The notes under the pieces were generated by a model, which ran no database searches, was not told the origin of the DNA, and worked only from the letters and a program-made list of their open reading frames with translations. Positions 46,490-57,640 of a DNA stretch of 64,000 bases are shown in pieces. The first letter of the stretch is position 1, and each line of letters opens with the position of its first letter. Source of the DNA: Pterobdella sp. o SKG-2022 (Eukaryota > Annelida > Clitellata > Hirudinida > Piscicolidae); the NCBI GenBank assembly GCA_964035795.1, contig OZ038321.1, positions 24,547,986 through 24,611,985 of the forward strand, given 5' to 3'. A program made the translations under genes and the position numbers.

Positions 46490-46866
46490 AGAAGAGCAGA
46501 AAAACGGATGCTTTCAATGATGTGTGATGTGCAGCTAGCTGATGGTGTAGGTACAACGGAGTTGATGGTTAGATAAGAATATTATTGAAATGGTGAGACA
46601 AGGAAGTTTGAGATGGCTGGGTCATGTTGTAAGGAAAGGGGATGATGATTGTGTCAAGCAGGCGTGGATGTTTGAGGTGGAAGGCAGTAGAGGAAGGAAA
46701 AGGCCAAGGTTAGTTTGAAAAAACCTTTGTCGTAGGCTTGGCTTAGATCTTTAAGATGCCTATGACAAGGTGAAATGAAGAGAGAGGGTTAGATCGTGAA
46801 AAGAAGTCAGTGACTCTTTGGAAAGAGAAAAGATGCTGACTATAATAAAATGATACTGATACTGAT
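46490..46866 (+). mobile_element. LINE 3' tail, same family as 34432-34680
   Basis: Encodes MVRQGSLRWLGHVVRKGDDD, CVKQAWMFEVEGSRGRKRPR and then GATGCTGACTATAATAAAAT, followed by a short CTGATA repeat. This block and 3' end match the minus-strand copy in ALIX intron 2. Frameshifts and stops are present, and the copy is 5'-truncated. Confidence 0.8.
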
Positions 46867-47109
46867 ACAAGTCATTCCAATGCTAAATGAACAAACTTTT
46901 TTTGGTTTTTTGGATCAAAATAGCTATAAAAATTACTCCAACAGGTTAGATTTAGTCTCGGAATTTCATTATTGTATGTAAAATTGAGATTTCAAAATTA
47001 AATACTCATTCAAAAAAATTTCATAAAAGCTATTTAACTTTAACCTGTTTTTACTTGCGGAGTTATTTATGTTTGACGGCAAATAGTTTATATATTTAAC
47101 ATCATTGGT

Positions 47110-47450
47110 CGTATTATAGTGTGGGATTTTACTTGTAGTGACGGTATCGTCCCCAGCCACATACAAATATCTTCAGCTTTTCCAGGAAAAGTAGCTAAAA
47201 GCGCGGAGACAGCTAAGCTGACAAAATATTGCAACCTTTCAGCGGATTATGAGGTTATACCAATCGGAGTTAAAACTTTTGGTTTTTGGGGTTCAAACAG
47301 ACTGAAGTTGATAAGAGAGATCGGGAAAATATAGCTCAAGAAACAGGAGAACCGCGGTCAACCTCCTTCCTTCTCCAAGCTATAAGTATGGTCATTCAGA
47401 GAGGGAATGCTTGTAGTGTGCTAGGTACTCTCGCAAGTCCAAGAAAATTA
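47110..47450 (+). mobile_element. LINE C-terminal remnant (second family)
   Basis: One frame reads ETAKLTKYCNLSADYEVIPI then GVKTFGFWGSN. After one frameshift it continues AQETGEPRSTSFLLQAIS and then MVIQRGNACSVLGT. From memory this is the conserved end of a LINE ORF2 common in aquatic invertebrates (VETFGAWG... / FL.Q.iS.AiQRGN). It is not a host gene. Confidence 0.7.
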
Positions 47451-47713
47451 GAAGAGATCTTTTATTTTTGATTATCAAAATAATTCAAACATTTTTGTTT
47501 CTTTTTAAATTTAAGGTTGAATTAATTTTTTTTTTTTAACATCATAAATCTGTGAAATTCTAAAAATATATTAAAACTGAAAAAATTAAAATGTCAGATT
47601 TTAATGAAACTTAACTTAAAAACGTGCCATCGCCTTAAGTTTTGTAACCAATTAAATTTCGCCAAGTCCTGCCATACACATTGATATTTTCTAGTGCCAG
47701 TCGTGTCGTTGCA

Positions 47714-48692
47714 ATGGCGTCGTTACGTACCATCACGTTTTTATGTTTGACTTTGTTTGTTTGTTTTTATGAGTCTAATGGAGAAACTAAAGGGCCAAAA
47801 GTTACCGACAAGGTTTTTTTTCAAACCGGCTTCCGGCTTTCATGAATATATTGAAATAACTAGAGCTCAAAACAATAGAAAATTCAAATTTTAAACTTGT
47901 CCATGGAATAAGCTTGTCATTTTTTTTATAAATAAAAGTAAAATAATTCATTTCATAGGTGTTTTTTGACATTCAACATGGGAATGAGAAGCTAGGAAGA
48001 ATCGTTATTGGACTTTTTGGTAAAACTGTTCCAAAAACCGTCAAAAACTTCAAAACTATTGTAGAAGGTACTGAGGTGAGTCTATTCCTTAAAAAGTTGT
48101 ACAGATTTTTTAATTATGGATATACTTCTTTACAGACTTATGGTGATGGGAAACCTTTGTCTTATAAAGGAAGTACATTTCACAGAATTATAAAAGATTT
48201 CATGATTCAGGGTGGCGATTTCACTAATGGAGATGGAACTGGAGGTTTTTTAAAGTTTATTTAATTTTTATGTAGCTAAATTATATTTCTTTTTTTTAGG
48301 AAGAAGTATCTATGGTGAAAGGTTTGAAGATGAAAATTTCAAGATTAAGCATTATGGAGCTGGATGGATATCAATGGCTAATGCTGGAAAGGATACTAAT
48401 GGTTCTCAGTTCTTTATTACCACTAAAAAAACTGAATGGCTTGATGGAAGACATGTTGTGTTTGGTATTGTTCTAGAAGGAATGGTGAGAGTTTATAAAC
48501 AATTTCAACAACAAAATTGAACGTTATTCTATATAAAGTTTAATTTTTCAAAAACAGGACATTGTTAGAAAAATAGAAAACGTTAAAAAAGATGGGCGTG
48601 ACAAGCCTAAGGATGATGTTAAGATTGTTGAATGTGGTTCTTTGGAATTAAATGAACCTTTTCATGTTCCAAAGCAGGCTGTTAAAGAATAA
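47714..48692 (+). CDS. PPIB: Cyclophilin B (ER peptidyl-prolyl isomerase)
   Basis: Five exons: 47714-47812, 47959-48075, 48136-48244, 48300-48484 and 48558-48692. The total is 214 residues (human 216). It catalyses prolyl isomerisation in the ER lumen, including procollagen folding. Seen: an N-terminal signal peptide with hydrophobic core [12 protein letters not shown]. Then come [20 protein letters not shown], catalytic Arg in [15 protein letters not shown], the cyclosporin-pocket residues in [15 protein letters not shown], and Trp in [11 protein letters not shown]. The C-terminus PKQAVKE resembles the basic C-terminal retention extension of PPIB rather than a KDEL. A poly(A) signal lies at 48806-48811. 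Confidence 0.97.
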
Positions 48693-49084
48693 ATCACAAG
48701 TTCATATCTCTTCAAATTCAAGATATTTGTTGATTGTTTTTGTAAAGTTGTGCACATGTTTTGGTTCTTAAGCAATTTAAACTAGAGTAGGGTTGCTTTT
48801 ATTTTAATAAATAATGTTTCCAAATCTTTCTCTGTTTGATTTATTGAAGATGAATTTGACCTATAACCAATAAACTTTTTAATCATATTTGAAATAGCTA
48901 ATCTTTATCTAAGTTTCAGTTCTAGCGATTTACGAAGCTTGTTACTCACTGCAGACAAACGATTCTTTGTAAACGTGATCTCCTTTAATTGTTTTGTGTA
49001 AAAAGTTTATTCGGACCATTATTTATGTGCCATTTCAGACATCGAGATGTTTCTTAATATTAATGGTTCTTTTTCGACCAACTA

Positions 49085-49206
49085 GGTGGAAAAGAGCTAA
49101 TTTACGCAGACGACATAGATTTCGTAACTGAGAAACCTCTAAGTATAATAGAAATTTCGAAACAAATGGCAAAATACAACCTCAAAGTTAATCCTCAAAA
49201 AAAAAG
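49085..49206 (+). mobile_element. LINE reverse-transcriptase scrap
   Basis: About 40 codons reading ELIYADDIDFVTEKPLSIIE, then an AKYNLKVNPQK block. This is the catalytic YADD region of a LINE RT. The YADD plus KxNPxK spacing resembles the ALIX-intron LINE. No flanking RT motifs remain. Confidence 0.65.
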
Positions 49207-49743
49207 AAGTTCACTATGATAACGGTTATGAAGTTCATCGTCAAACCGCGGTGGACTGCCTGTATACTGAGAAATTTGTACTAAAGTAACTCGCCGAGCA
49301 TTGTCATCATAGTTTTTTATGGCATTTTAGGACACATGTGGCTAACTTGCTGGAATCTAGCCGTTTGCTGTTTCTTGGTTGCAAATATAATTTTATTTTT
49401 TTGAGTTTTAGTTGAATTGTGAGTGTTAGTTGGCTTTTTAGAAACTCCTTTTTAATTATTATATTTGCCTAATTTTTGAAAATTAAAAAGCAGGAAATAT
49501 TTGGCTTTTGAAGTTAAAATTTAAATATTTTTCCTACAAGTTATTGTGTTTTTATTTTGAATAAAATTAATTATAAATCAGTAATCAATGGACTTTGCAT
49601 CTAATGCAACTAGCAACAAATTTAACGCAACTTTTCAAAAAAACCATGTAATTTTTAAAAATTCATTTTAATCTTCCCACTCAAATAGGCTATTTAACGC
49701 ATTCGTCAAACGAAGAATTCTCGATTAATTAACCTTAAAAAAC

Positions 49744-49881
49744 GTAATTTTATCAAGTACAAAGCTTTTCGTTAACAAAGTAACATTATCAAGAAAATTA
49801 GCGAAAAGCTTTGTACTTAATAAAATTACCTTTAGTGTTCAAATAATTTTCAGTATTTACTTTGGTTAAAGAAGATTATTA
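49744..49881. repeat. Foldback element, copy 2
   Basis: The inner left arm (49744-49776) and right arm (49801-49830) are reverse complements. The sequence then continues through the same outer block as copy 1 (CTTTAGTGTTCAAATAATTT, CAGTATTTACTTTGG). The outer left arm present in copy 1 is missing here, so this copy is partly deleted. Confidence 0.75.
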
Positions 49882-50233
49882 TCTTATTAAAACGATAAAA
49901 TGCACTGTCTTGCATGAAATTTTTGAAGGTTTTAAAAGGTATTCAGTAATAAATGTTACTTAAAAACGTAGATGAGTCATATAGCTAACTTCTTAAAAAA
50001 ATAACAATGAATTTTCTTGTTTGTTAAAACTCTGTGAACTTCAGCTATATGGAGTTTTATATAAAAATTTCATTTTATTTATCGGTAAAACTTGCTTTGG
50101 CATTTGAACTTTTAAAATAATTCAAGAAAAGGTTTTTTAATCATGCATATTAACCAAAATATAAAGATTTTAAACGTTAAAAACTTGCAAGCGGCTCCAC
50201 TGCAAAATTAGCCTCTTAATTGTGATTGGTTGT

Positions 50234-50362
50234 TTAATAAAAGTCCTCATTCTTTAAAATATTTCGATTCATAAAATGTTTGAAGTCAAAATTTTCAGCT
50301 TCATCTTCAACAACCTTTTTCTCACTAACTTCATTTTCAACAATCTCATCTTCGAGTGACAT
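50234..50362 (-). CDS. Possible small acidic ORF (42 residues)
   Basis: A minus-strand ATG opens a 42-codon frame starting MSLEDEIVENEVSEKKVVED and ending FMNRNILKNEDFY. The first half is strongly acidic and amphipathic-looking. It is not built from the simple AT-rich codons of the surrounding DNA. It is too short to assign to a family and could be a microprotein, an isolated first exon or chance. No flanking splice evidence was found. Confidence 0.25.
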   Translation of the reverse strand: MSLEDEIVENEVSEKKVVEDEAENFDFKHFMNRNILKNEDFY

Positions 50363-51879
50363 TTTTCTATACTTTTGTGCGTTTTGTGTTTCGTAGAAAA
50401 TTTTTACGCGCATGCAATTTAAAGGTTAATTTCCCAAATTTTTTACTGTGAAGACTTACCCAAAAAACTTCAGTATTTCAACTTTTAATTTTGAGAATTC
50501 AACGTAATTAACTATACTTTGTGAATAATAATCCTCAAAATTGTAAATAATAAAATATTTGATTTGTTCGAAAATTTGAATATATCGAAAAGATTCGTCA
50601 AAATAAAATAAATCAAATATTGTCGTAATTTTATGATTCACACTTAAATATACGTTTAAGAGTTTTTTGCACAAAAATAAAAAACTTGTTCACATGTTTT
50701 AGAACTTTTTCAAGATCATTTTGAGATAAAAAAATGAAAATTATTGCTAAAAAAAGACTTAAAAGTTCATCATCGCTCCCTCTGTTAGTTAAGTTTACTT
50801 TAATGACAAAAAATTTTATCATTTTTTTGTTGTAATAAATCTGTTACTCAATGTGCTTATTTGTTGTAATGAACGAACACAAAATTTGGTGCAAAAGTGT
50901 TTCCAAAGTAAAACTTCGTTATCAATTTTTTGTCTAGTCCATTTATTCTTGGCTTATTGATATCGATTCTTCACTATATAAAAAATATGAATGATATAAA
51001 GCAAAATAGTCTAATTGTCGAAAAAAAATTTTGTACGAAGTAAATTTTTAGCAAGTATTGTATAATATAAATTTATCTTTAAAAATTTTCGTAAAATTAT
51101 TTTTTCTTAAACTTACTTGTTAGTATCTAGTATTGCTGTAACCAATCCCTTGCTCAACAAAATAAATATTAAATAACTAGTTAAATAAAGCATAATAGCC
51201 TAAAAACTAAGTTGCTTCATTACATGGGTGAAAAAAAATGACTAGAACTACCAATACGCCCGAAATAATAATGAGAAACACAATTATGGATAATTAAATA
51301 CTAGCGAACGATATTCAATTATGATTGAAATATTTCAAATTAAATTATTAAGCTCAATAAATATTTTGGCTAAGCAAAACTAATCAAAAGTCGATTACAT
51401 TGAAACTCACTGCTTTTGATTAAGATTACGTTGATGGAGCGAACAATTACGAATATAGCAAAATATTTCAGAAAAGATTCAATGGCTATTCAATCGAACA
51501 GCTTTTCTTAAGTAGAACTTAAGATATCGAAGGATGATGTAAATTCGCCTCATGAAAATCGTCGTTGTCTTGAGTCATAGTATTTTTTTCTTTCATCTAT
51601 TATTGGCTAATTTAAATGCGTTAGCATGATTAAGGTTATGATAACAATAAATTGAACTTATGATCCTAATGAAAATCAATTATTTTGTTTTATTATTGAT
51701 TGACAAAGAAGTATATAATTAAATAAAACACTGGTTTTGTATCTTAATACAAAAAGCTTTTCGATGCTTTGAAGTATCATTCTACAAATAACGTTTAAAT
51801 GGCTTTTAAAATATCTTATTCTAAACATAGGTAAGTCGTTTATATTCTTTCAATTTTTGGTATGGGTCTGATAACCTAC

Positions 51880-51935
51880 CTATTGTGCTACTGAAAGCCC
51901 AGTTTGGGGCGACTGATGGTCGACTTTAAAATGTA
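51880..51935 (+). repeat. SINE type-B tail fragment
   Basis: Contains CCCAGTTTGGGGCGACTGAT and then GGTCGACTTTA, matching the type-B tail at 31080-31125 and 38221-38270. No tRNA-like head precedes it. Confidence 0.5.
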
Positions 51936-52920
51936 AGTATCATCATCTGGTTATAAGCTAACTGTAAGATAATATTTAATAATTACGAAAGTTTTAGATA
52001 TATTTTTAGCAAGACTCAAATATTACCTAGTGAAGATGAGCTGCTTTATCTTTGAAAAATAATTTAAATGTTTTTAAAATCTTTTTTATTCTATAAAATT
52101 TATTTACTTATTTGATATAATTTTTTTTAGAATCTAGTTAGATACTTACAAATTTTTAAGATAAAGAACTTTTTTGCAGTCTATTAAGTTTCCAAAGCTT
52201 TGAAAAATGTATTTATGTTAGGATGAAGAATCCTAATACTTACAAATATGAAATAAAAAGAATTGTTGCAAACAATTTTAAATTTTCTAGATTTAAAAAA
52301 AGTTTTTTCATTGAATTTGGCCTAGATATTTTTCACAAAAAATCGCTTTTCGACTTCAAGTGAATTAACATGAAATAGAAAAGTAGATGAATATTTAAAA
52401 CACGTATTTTTTAATAATAAAATCAAATAGAAAAGCTTTAAGACTTTGCCTCTAACCTTTTTTAACAACTTAAAACTTAATTACACAAAATGCTTTCTGT
52501 TATATTTACACCTGTAACAGAAATTTAATTTTAAGAAATTAAAAAACGCCTTGATTAGGGTTTTAAATTATTATTAAATGAAACTTTTATTCAATAATGT
52601 TTGCAGTTAAAAATTTATAAAACTGAAACAGGGTATTCAAACATCTAATGTATTTATTATTGGAGTATTAATAAATAAAATAATTAATTATTTGAAATAA
52701 ATCAAAAGTTTTAATATAAGAATTTAAACTTTACCTGCAATATTTAGGAACAAATGTTGGAAAGCGACAAATGATCTAATTGATGTCAAATGTAATTTAA
52801 TTACCTTTCGTTCTAAACGTCATATAAAAGCAAACTTTATTTCCACACATACCTTTTGTCTATTATTAAATTTATATTAACTATTTATCAATTCTTTTTT
52901 ACATTTAATTTTTGGGTATA

Positions 52921-53623
52921 ATGAATCCTTCTACTTCTTTACCTAATTCAAAGGTTGTTCTAAAAATAAGTTAACACCTACTCTCACGAAAAAACTACTA
53001 AAAATATAAGTTGGTACTCAAATAACTCGAGAAAATAGGTAGGATTCGTAGGTTCTAGTTTTATGGGGTCTAAGCTTGCTACTTGGTCCTAGATTACACT
53101 AAAAACATTAGAAGTATAGAGAAAAAAATAAATTTTATTTCATTAAAATTATAAATGGGATAAAAGGAAAGCACGTTTAATGTGACTTTTACCAATTAAA
53201 GTTGTGAATATATGTTTAAGCTGATATTTATTAAATTTTTAAAAAGTTAATCTTAAACATAAATATTTGCAAAAGGTCGTTTGTCACAAGAGTGGAGAAC
53301 GTTGGAACTGTTTGCATGGAGAAATAGCTTGGAAAATCTATTTAGATCGCCAGCTAAAAAGCCACTACAAACTCGCTAAGAAAAACCACTTTATATTCTC
53401 GTGTAACCGTGTTCTAGAAGAAAGCTTCGTGGGAAAGAAAGCATGGATAGAGATGCCACAAAAATCACATTTAGAAGTTTGCAGAGAACAGAAATCTGAA
53501 AACTATTATAAAAATTTTCAGATTCAAGCAAAAACTTTGCAGGACTATCATGGGCAACACACCACACTCAGTGACAAAATTTCTCATTTTTTTGTCTATC
53601 ATAAATTATATGGAAAAAACTAA
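52921..53623 (+). CDS. Uncharacterised two-exon protein candidate
   Basis: Proposed exons are 52921-52953 (ATG, 11 codons ending in Lys before a GT donor) and 53276-53623 (phase 0, stop). Together they give about 126 residues. The second exon has non-repetitive, codon-like composition: CHKSGERWNCLHGEIAWKIY, FSCNRVLEESFVGKKAWIEM, QDYHGQHTTLSDKISHFF. It is rich in Lys, His and aromatic residues. No transmembrane segment or known motif is evident, and I do not recognise the family. The exon pairing is inferred only from splice signals and phase. The long frame in the second exon is the stronger evidence. Confidence 0.4.
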
Positions 53624-53838
53624 ATAAAAACTAGATAAATTAATGAAAATTGTTTTCAAGTCATTCATGTGATTCTACAAGCAACTGTCATTACAGACAA
53701 ACATACATTTTTTAAAAATATTTCACTTGCTTTTTTTATTAAAATTTAAAATGGTTACAAATTTGTTCAATTTTCAAATAATTGACAATATAATTTTGAA
53801 TTAAATATTTGTTTCATAGTTCAGGAAATATTGAAAAA

Positions 53839-54546
53839 TTAAATAGAATAATTTGAAGAGTTTTTATTTGAAGTATTTTCAAAAGCTGTTGCCATTCTTT
53901 TCAAAACTTTTTCAATTGTTGCTGGTGAAACATTTAGTTTGATAAGTTCCAATATTATTCTGTAAAACAAATTATATATTTTTTATAAAATTTCAAAATT
54001 ATATAAATTATAAAATATACAATTTAAATCTAAACATGAGCTTTCAAAACTTAGCTATCCTGAAGATTTATCATTAATTTAGATCTCATCATAAAACTTT
54101 GCAATTTTGAACCAAATTTTTTCTGTAAGGTTTTGAATAATTTGAGTCATATAAGATAGGCATCTTATTTGTATTCAACATCATACTAAAAAAATTATAT
54201 TTTTTACAGTTTCAACAAGCTTTAATAAGAATCTAATATATAATGTAAAATAAAAATAGAAAAATTAATCGTTATTAAACTCATGTTGTTTTGAAGTTAG
54301 ACAACATTTTATCAAAAGTATTTAATATTCCGTCGTTTATCAAAACTTACATTCAAACCAAACTATTTTAACTATTAATTCATATGCAAAAAAGTAAACC
54401 AAAAAAAATACATATGAAAAAAAATCTAAAAATTACTTAAAAACTTTTTCATCCCATTTTATTCCAGCAATTTTTGATAAGCGAAAAAGTTCTAAATCAT
54501 TTTGATTCAAATCAACAACTTTTAATCTAAAGTTAGCATCAACCAT
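53839..54546 (-). CDS. MZT2: Mitotic-spindle organizing protein 2 (MZT2/MOZART2)
   Basis: Two exons, minus strand: 54437-54546 and 53839-53959, joined in phase, 76 residues. MZT2 is a small subunit of the gamma-tubulin ring complex at centrosomes and spindle poles, where it binds GCP N-termini. The core NDLELFRLSKIAGIKWDEKV then FKIILELIKLNVSPATIEKV and LKRM aligns well, from memory, with the human MZT2 helical core (ELYELAQAAG...VFKILVDLLKLNVAP...MLKSM). The long low-complexity C-terminal half of vertebrate MZT2 (158 residues) is absent. A possible poly(A) signal lies at 53735-53740 (minus strand). It is head-to-head with the coiled-coil gene, 176 bp apart. Confidence 0.88.
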
Positions 54547-54722
54547 TTTGAAATTTTTTTAAAGGCGCTGAACAACTTATTAGACCATTTTAAAACCAGT
54601 ATTATTTTTGAAAAATTTACAAAAATTATTTTTTTTCAAAATTTACTTTTAATCTTTTTCACCAAGACAACCCCGTAAAGAGGTCCGAATATAATTTTAT
54701 AAATGGACTGCTTAAATCAATT
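54547..54722. promoter_or_regulatory. Bidirectional promoter region MZT2/CCDC74-like
   Basis: 176 bp between divergent start codons, AT-rich, with no open frame. Both genes must initiate within or very near this interval. Confidence 0.5.
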
Positions 54723-55681
54723 ATGAATAGAATTAAAACATATAAATTGGAACCTATACACAACCCACCAAAATTAATATTAAAATCAGAAAATATTAAA
54801 GCAATTTTTCTTAATGGACTAGAAGATAAAAACAGTCATATAAAATATCGAGAAATTAGTGAAGCAGACAAGTTTTTCAATACACATTGTATTGACATTT
54901 TAAAGAATTTACAGGAAGAAGTTGATGTTTTGAAACGAAAAAATAGAGGTTTTTTATAATGCATGTTTTTTTTTTAGAGACGTCTTATTTATAATGCATG
55001 TTATTTGTTTTTTTAATATCTCAACCTATTCCACACGACTAAAAACTTCTCAGAGCTTCAAATAAAACTTCTAGCATCAAAAAACAATAAAGCTGAAGGT
55101 AAGTAGTTTAGTTCTTTTTAATTATGCAGTCTTATACAATAATTGAAATGTAATCAAAAATTAATAATAGAAAACAATGGAAATTTTTGCAGTGTATCAA
55201 CACAGACATTTTTTGGTATTTTATTTTGATGAATATTATCAGAATTTTATAATTTCAAATATTTCCAGATGATCATTCAAAAGACGGAAACAAACTAGAA
55301 ACAAAACTCTATCCAATCGATACTAAAACATCTTTAGAAAGAAGTAACTCTTTAAATATGAAGCAGAATAAAAAAACTGAACCAACTCAAGAATCAAAAA
55401 ATATATTAAAACCTTTAAAACCACTGTTGGTATATCGTAGAAAACTATCTGACAACTCAAATTTAGGTAGTTTTCGTGATGTTAAACGACAAACAATGTC
55501 AGAACAATCGAATAAACCAGAATTTAAGGTACTAAAATTTTATAAACTATTTTCAAATTTTTTATTTTTGTATTAAATTTTGTTTCAGAAAAAGAATATA
55601 CTTCGAGCAACCTACAGACTGCCCTCCACAAAAAGTCCACAAGTCGAAGAATCCGAAGAGATTGATAACACACTAAGCTGA
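54723..55681 (+). CDS. CCDC74-like coiled-coil protein
   Basis: Four exons: 54723-54948, 55054-55098, 55269-55528 and 55589-55681. Phases are continuous and the total is 207 residues. A short coiled coil spans the exon 1-2 junction: HCIDILKNLQEEVDVLKRKN, then RELQIKLLASKNNKAED. It resembles the N-terminal coiled coil of CCDC74/CCDC92 (HSEMLAKLHEEIEHLKREN...LHYKLI, from memory). The rest is a Lys/Ser-rich, probably disordered tail with PLLVYRRKLSDNSNLGSF and ILRATYRLPSTKSPQ. CCDC74 proteins act at the spindle and centrosome or cilium. Orthology is an inference from one short segment plus its position beside MZT2. It could instead be a lineage-specific coiled-coil protein. Confidence 0.6.
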
Positions 55682-57640
55682 TTAAATTTGTGTTCTCAAG
55701 TTATTTTTTCACATAACCTTGTGAATATTTGCTTCATAAACTGATCACTTCACAACATTCCTTCCAATAAATTTTTCATCTGTATTGACATTATTTTTTT
55801 CAAACATTCATGGGCGTTTTATACGACTCAAACCAGTTTATTTTTGTTTAAAAATCAAGATTTAAATGTTAGAACTTCATTAAACACACTTTGTATCAGG
55901 TTCACTTAGCACGTTAAAGTGCAACTGTTAAAGTGCATCTGTTTATTTACACTGAAAAATAATTGGCTTAAAAGAATTTATTAAAAATAATAGTTTTAAA
56001 AATTTTTCCAAGTGCTGCAATTTTTTTGAGGGGTTTATGTAGTTTCGCACATGTTGAATTTTTTTCTCCATTGAAGTACCACTGTTATTTGGAAAACTTC
56101 ACCTCATGGTAGTTGCTGAAACCACATGTCAAAGAATCTTTCAAAATTAATTTATAAATAAAAAATCACTTAACACTCAATAATTCTCAATGAAGTGAGC
56201 ATATAGAAAACTAAGAACACCGTGGAATAAAAACTTCAGTTAGGGGTGGTCTTATGGTCGACTTACTTCGTGCACTAGTGCTCTGTTATAATTGAGAATG
56301 ATGTTATTTTGGAGTCATTGTGGAGCATCAATCATTCCATACCACTCCATAATCAACATTCGACGTTTCCACTTTTTCTTCTTAGTTGAAAATTATTTGC
56401 AAAAGGTTGGTGATTTGAATAAAAAGCAGATCAAAAGTAAGTAAACAGAGCTGCTGAAGTTTTATGAGTAGACCATTTTAATTATTCAGAAACCTGGTCA
56501 AAACGTTGATAAATAGTTGAGCTTAATGACTGTAGATTTTAAATCAATGTAGGCATTCAAGATTTTCTTGCCAAAGAACTAAATGACGTTACTACATTCG
56601 TAAGCTTGAAAAAGTTGTTTATTAGTCTTGTTAGCTAGAGCTGTGTATAAAAAGTGTAAAATCAAAATGAATCACTCAACGAGGTTTGCTGAATGAAAGC
56701 TGCTCAAGGAAAATGAGAACTCGTCGATAGAAGTCAAAATTCATGGTTGGGTTGAGAAGACATAGATTTGAAGGGAAAGCACATTCATGGGAACGTAAAT
56801 CTGAAATGAAAAGATAAAATGATAGACTAAATAAAGCCAAACGCTTATATTACAGTAGCTATAACTTTCGAAGCAACAAAAAATTAAGTGAAACAAGACT
56901 TTAGAAATAATCTAAAATAAAAGTTATACTGCTATACGTGCCCCAGTTGCTGCATTTGACAACAGTCGACTCCGATTATTGATAATATTTATATCGCATG
57001 TAAAAAAATGTCTTTTATTCGGAAAAAATTTTTATAGACTGCCAGCCAAAATTAAATTTAAAGAGTTAGATATGCCGTCACACACTTGCTTTGCCGTTGT
57101 CAAAAAATGAATGATCATCGGCCAAACCAAGAAACAACGATACCAAAATTTTAGTTCGCCTATCAAATATTTATTTCTGAACCTAGCTTATAACTTTTCT
57201 CAATATTTTTTAAAAATATTAAAATCATTTTAAAGACAAGCCTCACTACCATATCTAGTGATCTAAATAAGCTTGCTTAAACTCATCTTTCTATTTTATG
57301 CTAATAAAACTAAGACTGATGGTTAATTAGTGTAGATGAAAATGAATCTTCCTAATAAGAAAGATTTAATTGTCACCTAGCACAAACAAATATAAGAAGT
57401 ATTTATTGGAAACGATACACATGTTTTTATTCATTATGATTACTATTTAAAAAAATTACAGCAAAATTTGTAAAAAAACTTGGTGTGGTTCAAATTAATA
57501 TAAATAAAAGCAGCTTTAGAAATCGCCTTTTTAATCAGTTAGGCTTTAAAAGTAGAAACTTAAGATTTTTAATTCATAATTAAAGTAAATGCTAAATTTG
57601 AAAAAAGATAGAACAATAATTTTTCAGTTCACAACATCAC
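55682..57640. other. Intergenic AT-rich region
   Basis: About 2 kb between the CCDC74-like and SRSF1 3' ends. A minus-strand AATAAA at 57426-57431 lies about 210 nt past the SRSF1 stop. Around 56245-56280 the sequence GGTGGTCTTATGGTCGACTT vaguely echoes the SINE type-B tail. Otherwise nothing is recognised. Confidence 0.55.

Larger units (their letters stand above)
45511..47713. other. Intergenic region with LINE remnants
   Basis: About 2.2 kb between TYW3 and cyclophilin B. It holds a LINE 3' tail (46490-46866) and a second LINE C-terminal remnant (47110-47450). The stretch 45990-46460 is less AT-rich than its surroundings and looks like old repeat DNA, but I could not assign it to a family. 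No host gene seen. Confidence 0.6.
48693..52920. other. Gene-poor AT-rich region
   Basis: About 4.2 kb without a confident gene. It holds the cyclophilin B 3' UTR (AATAAA at 48806-48811), an RT scrap (49085-49206), foldback copy 2 (49744-49881), an acidic 42-codon minus-strand ORF (50234-50362) and a SINE tail scrap (51880-51935). The remainder is AT-rich DNA in which I see nothing. Confidence 0.6.
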
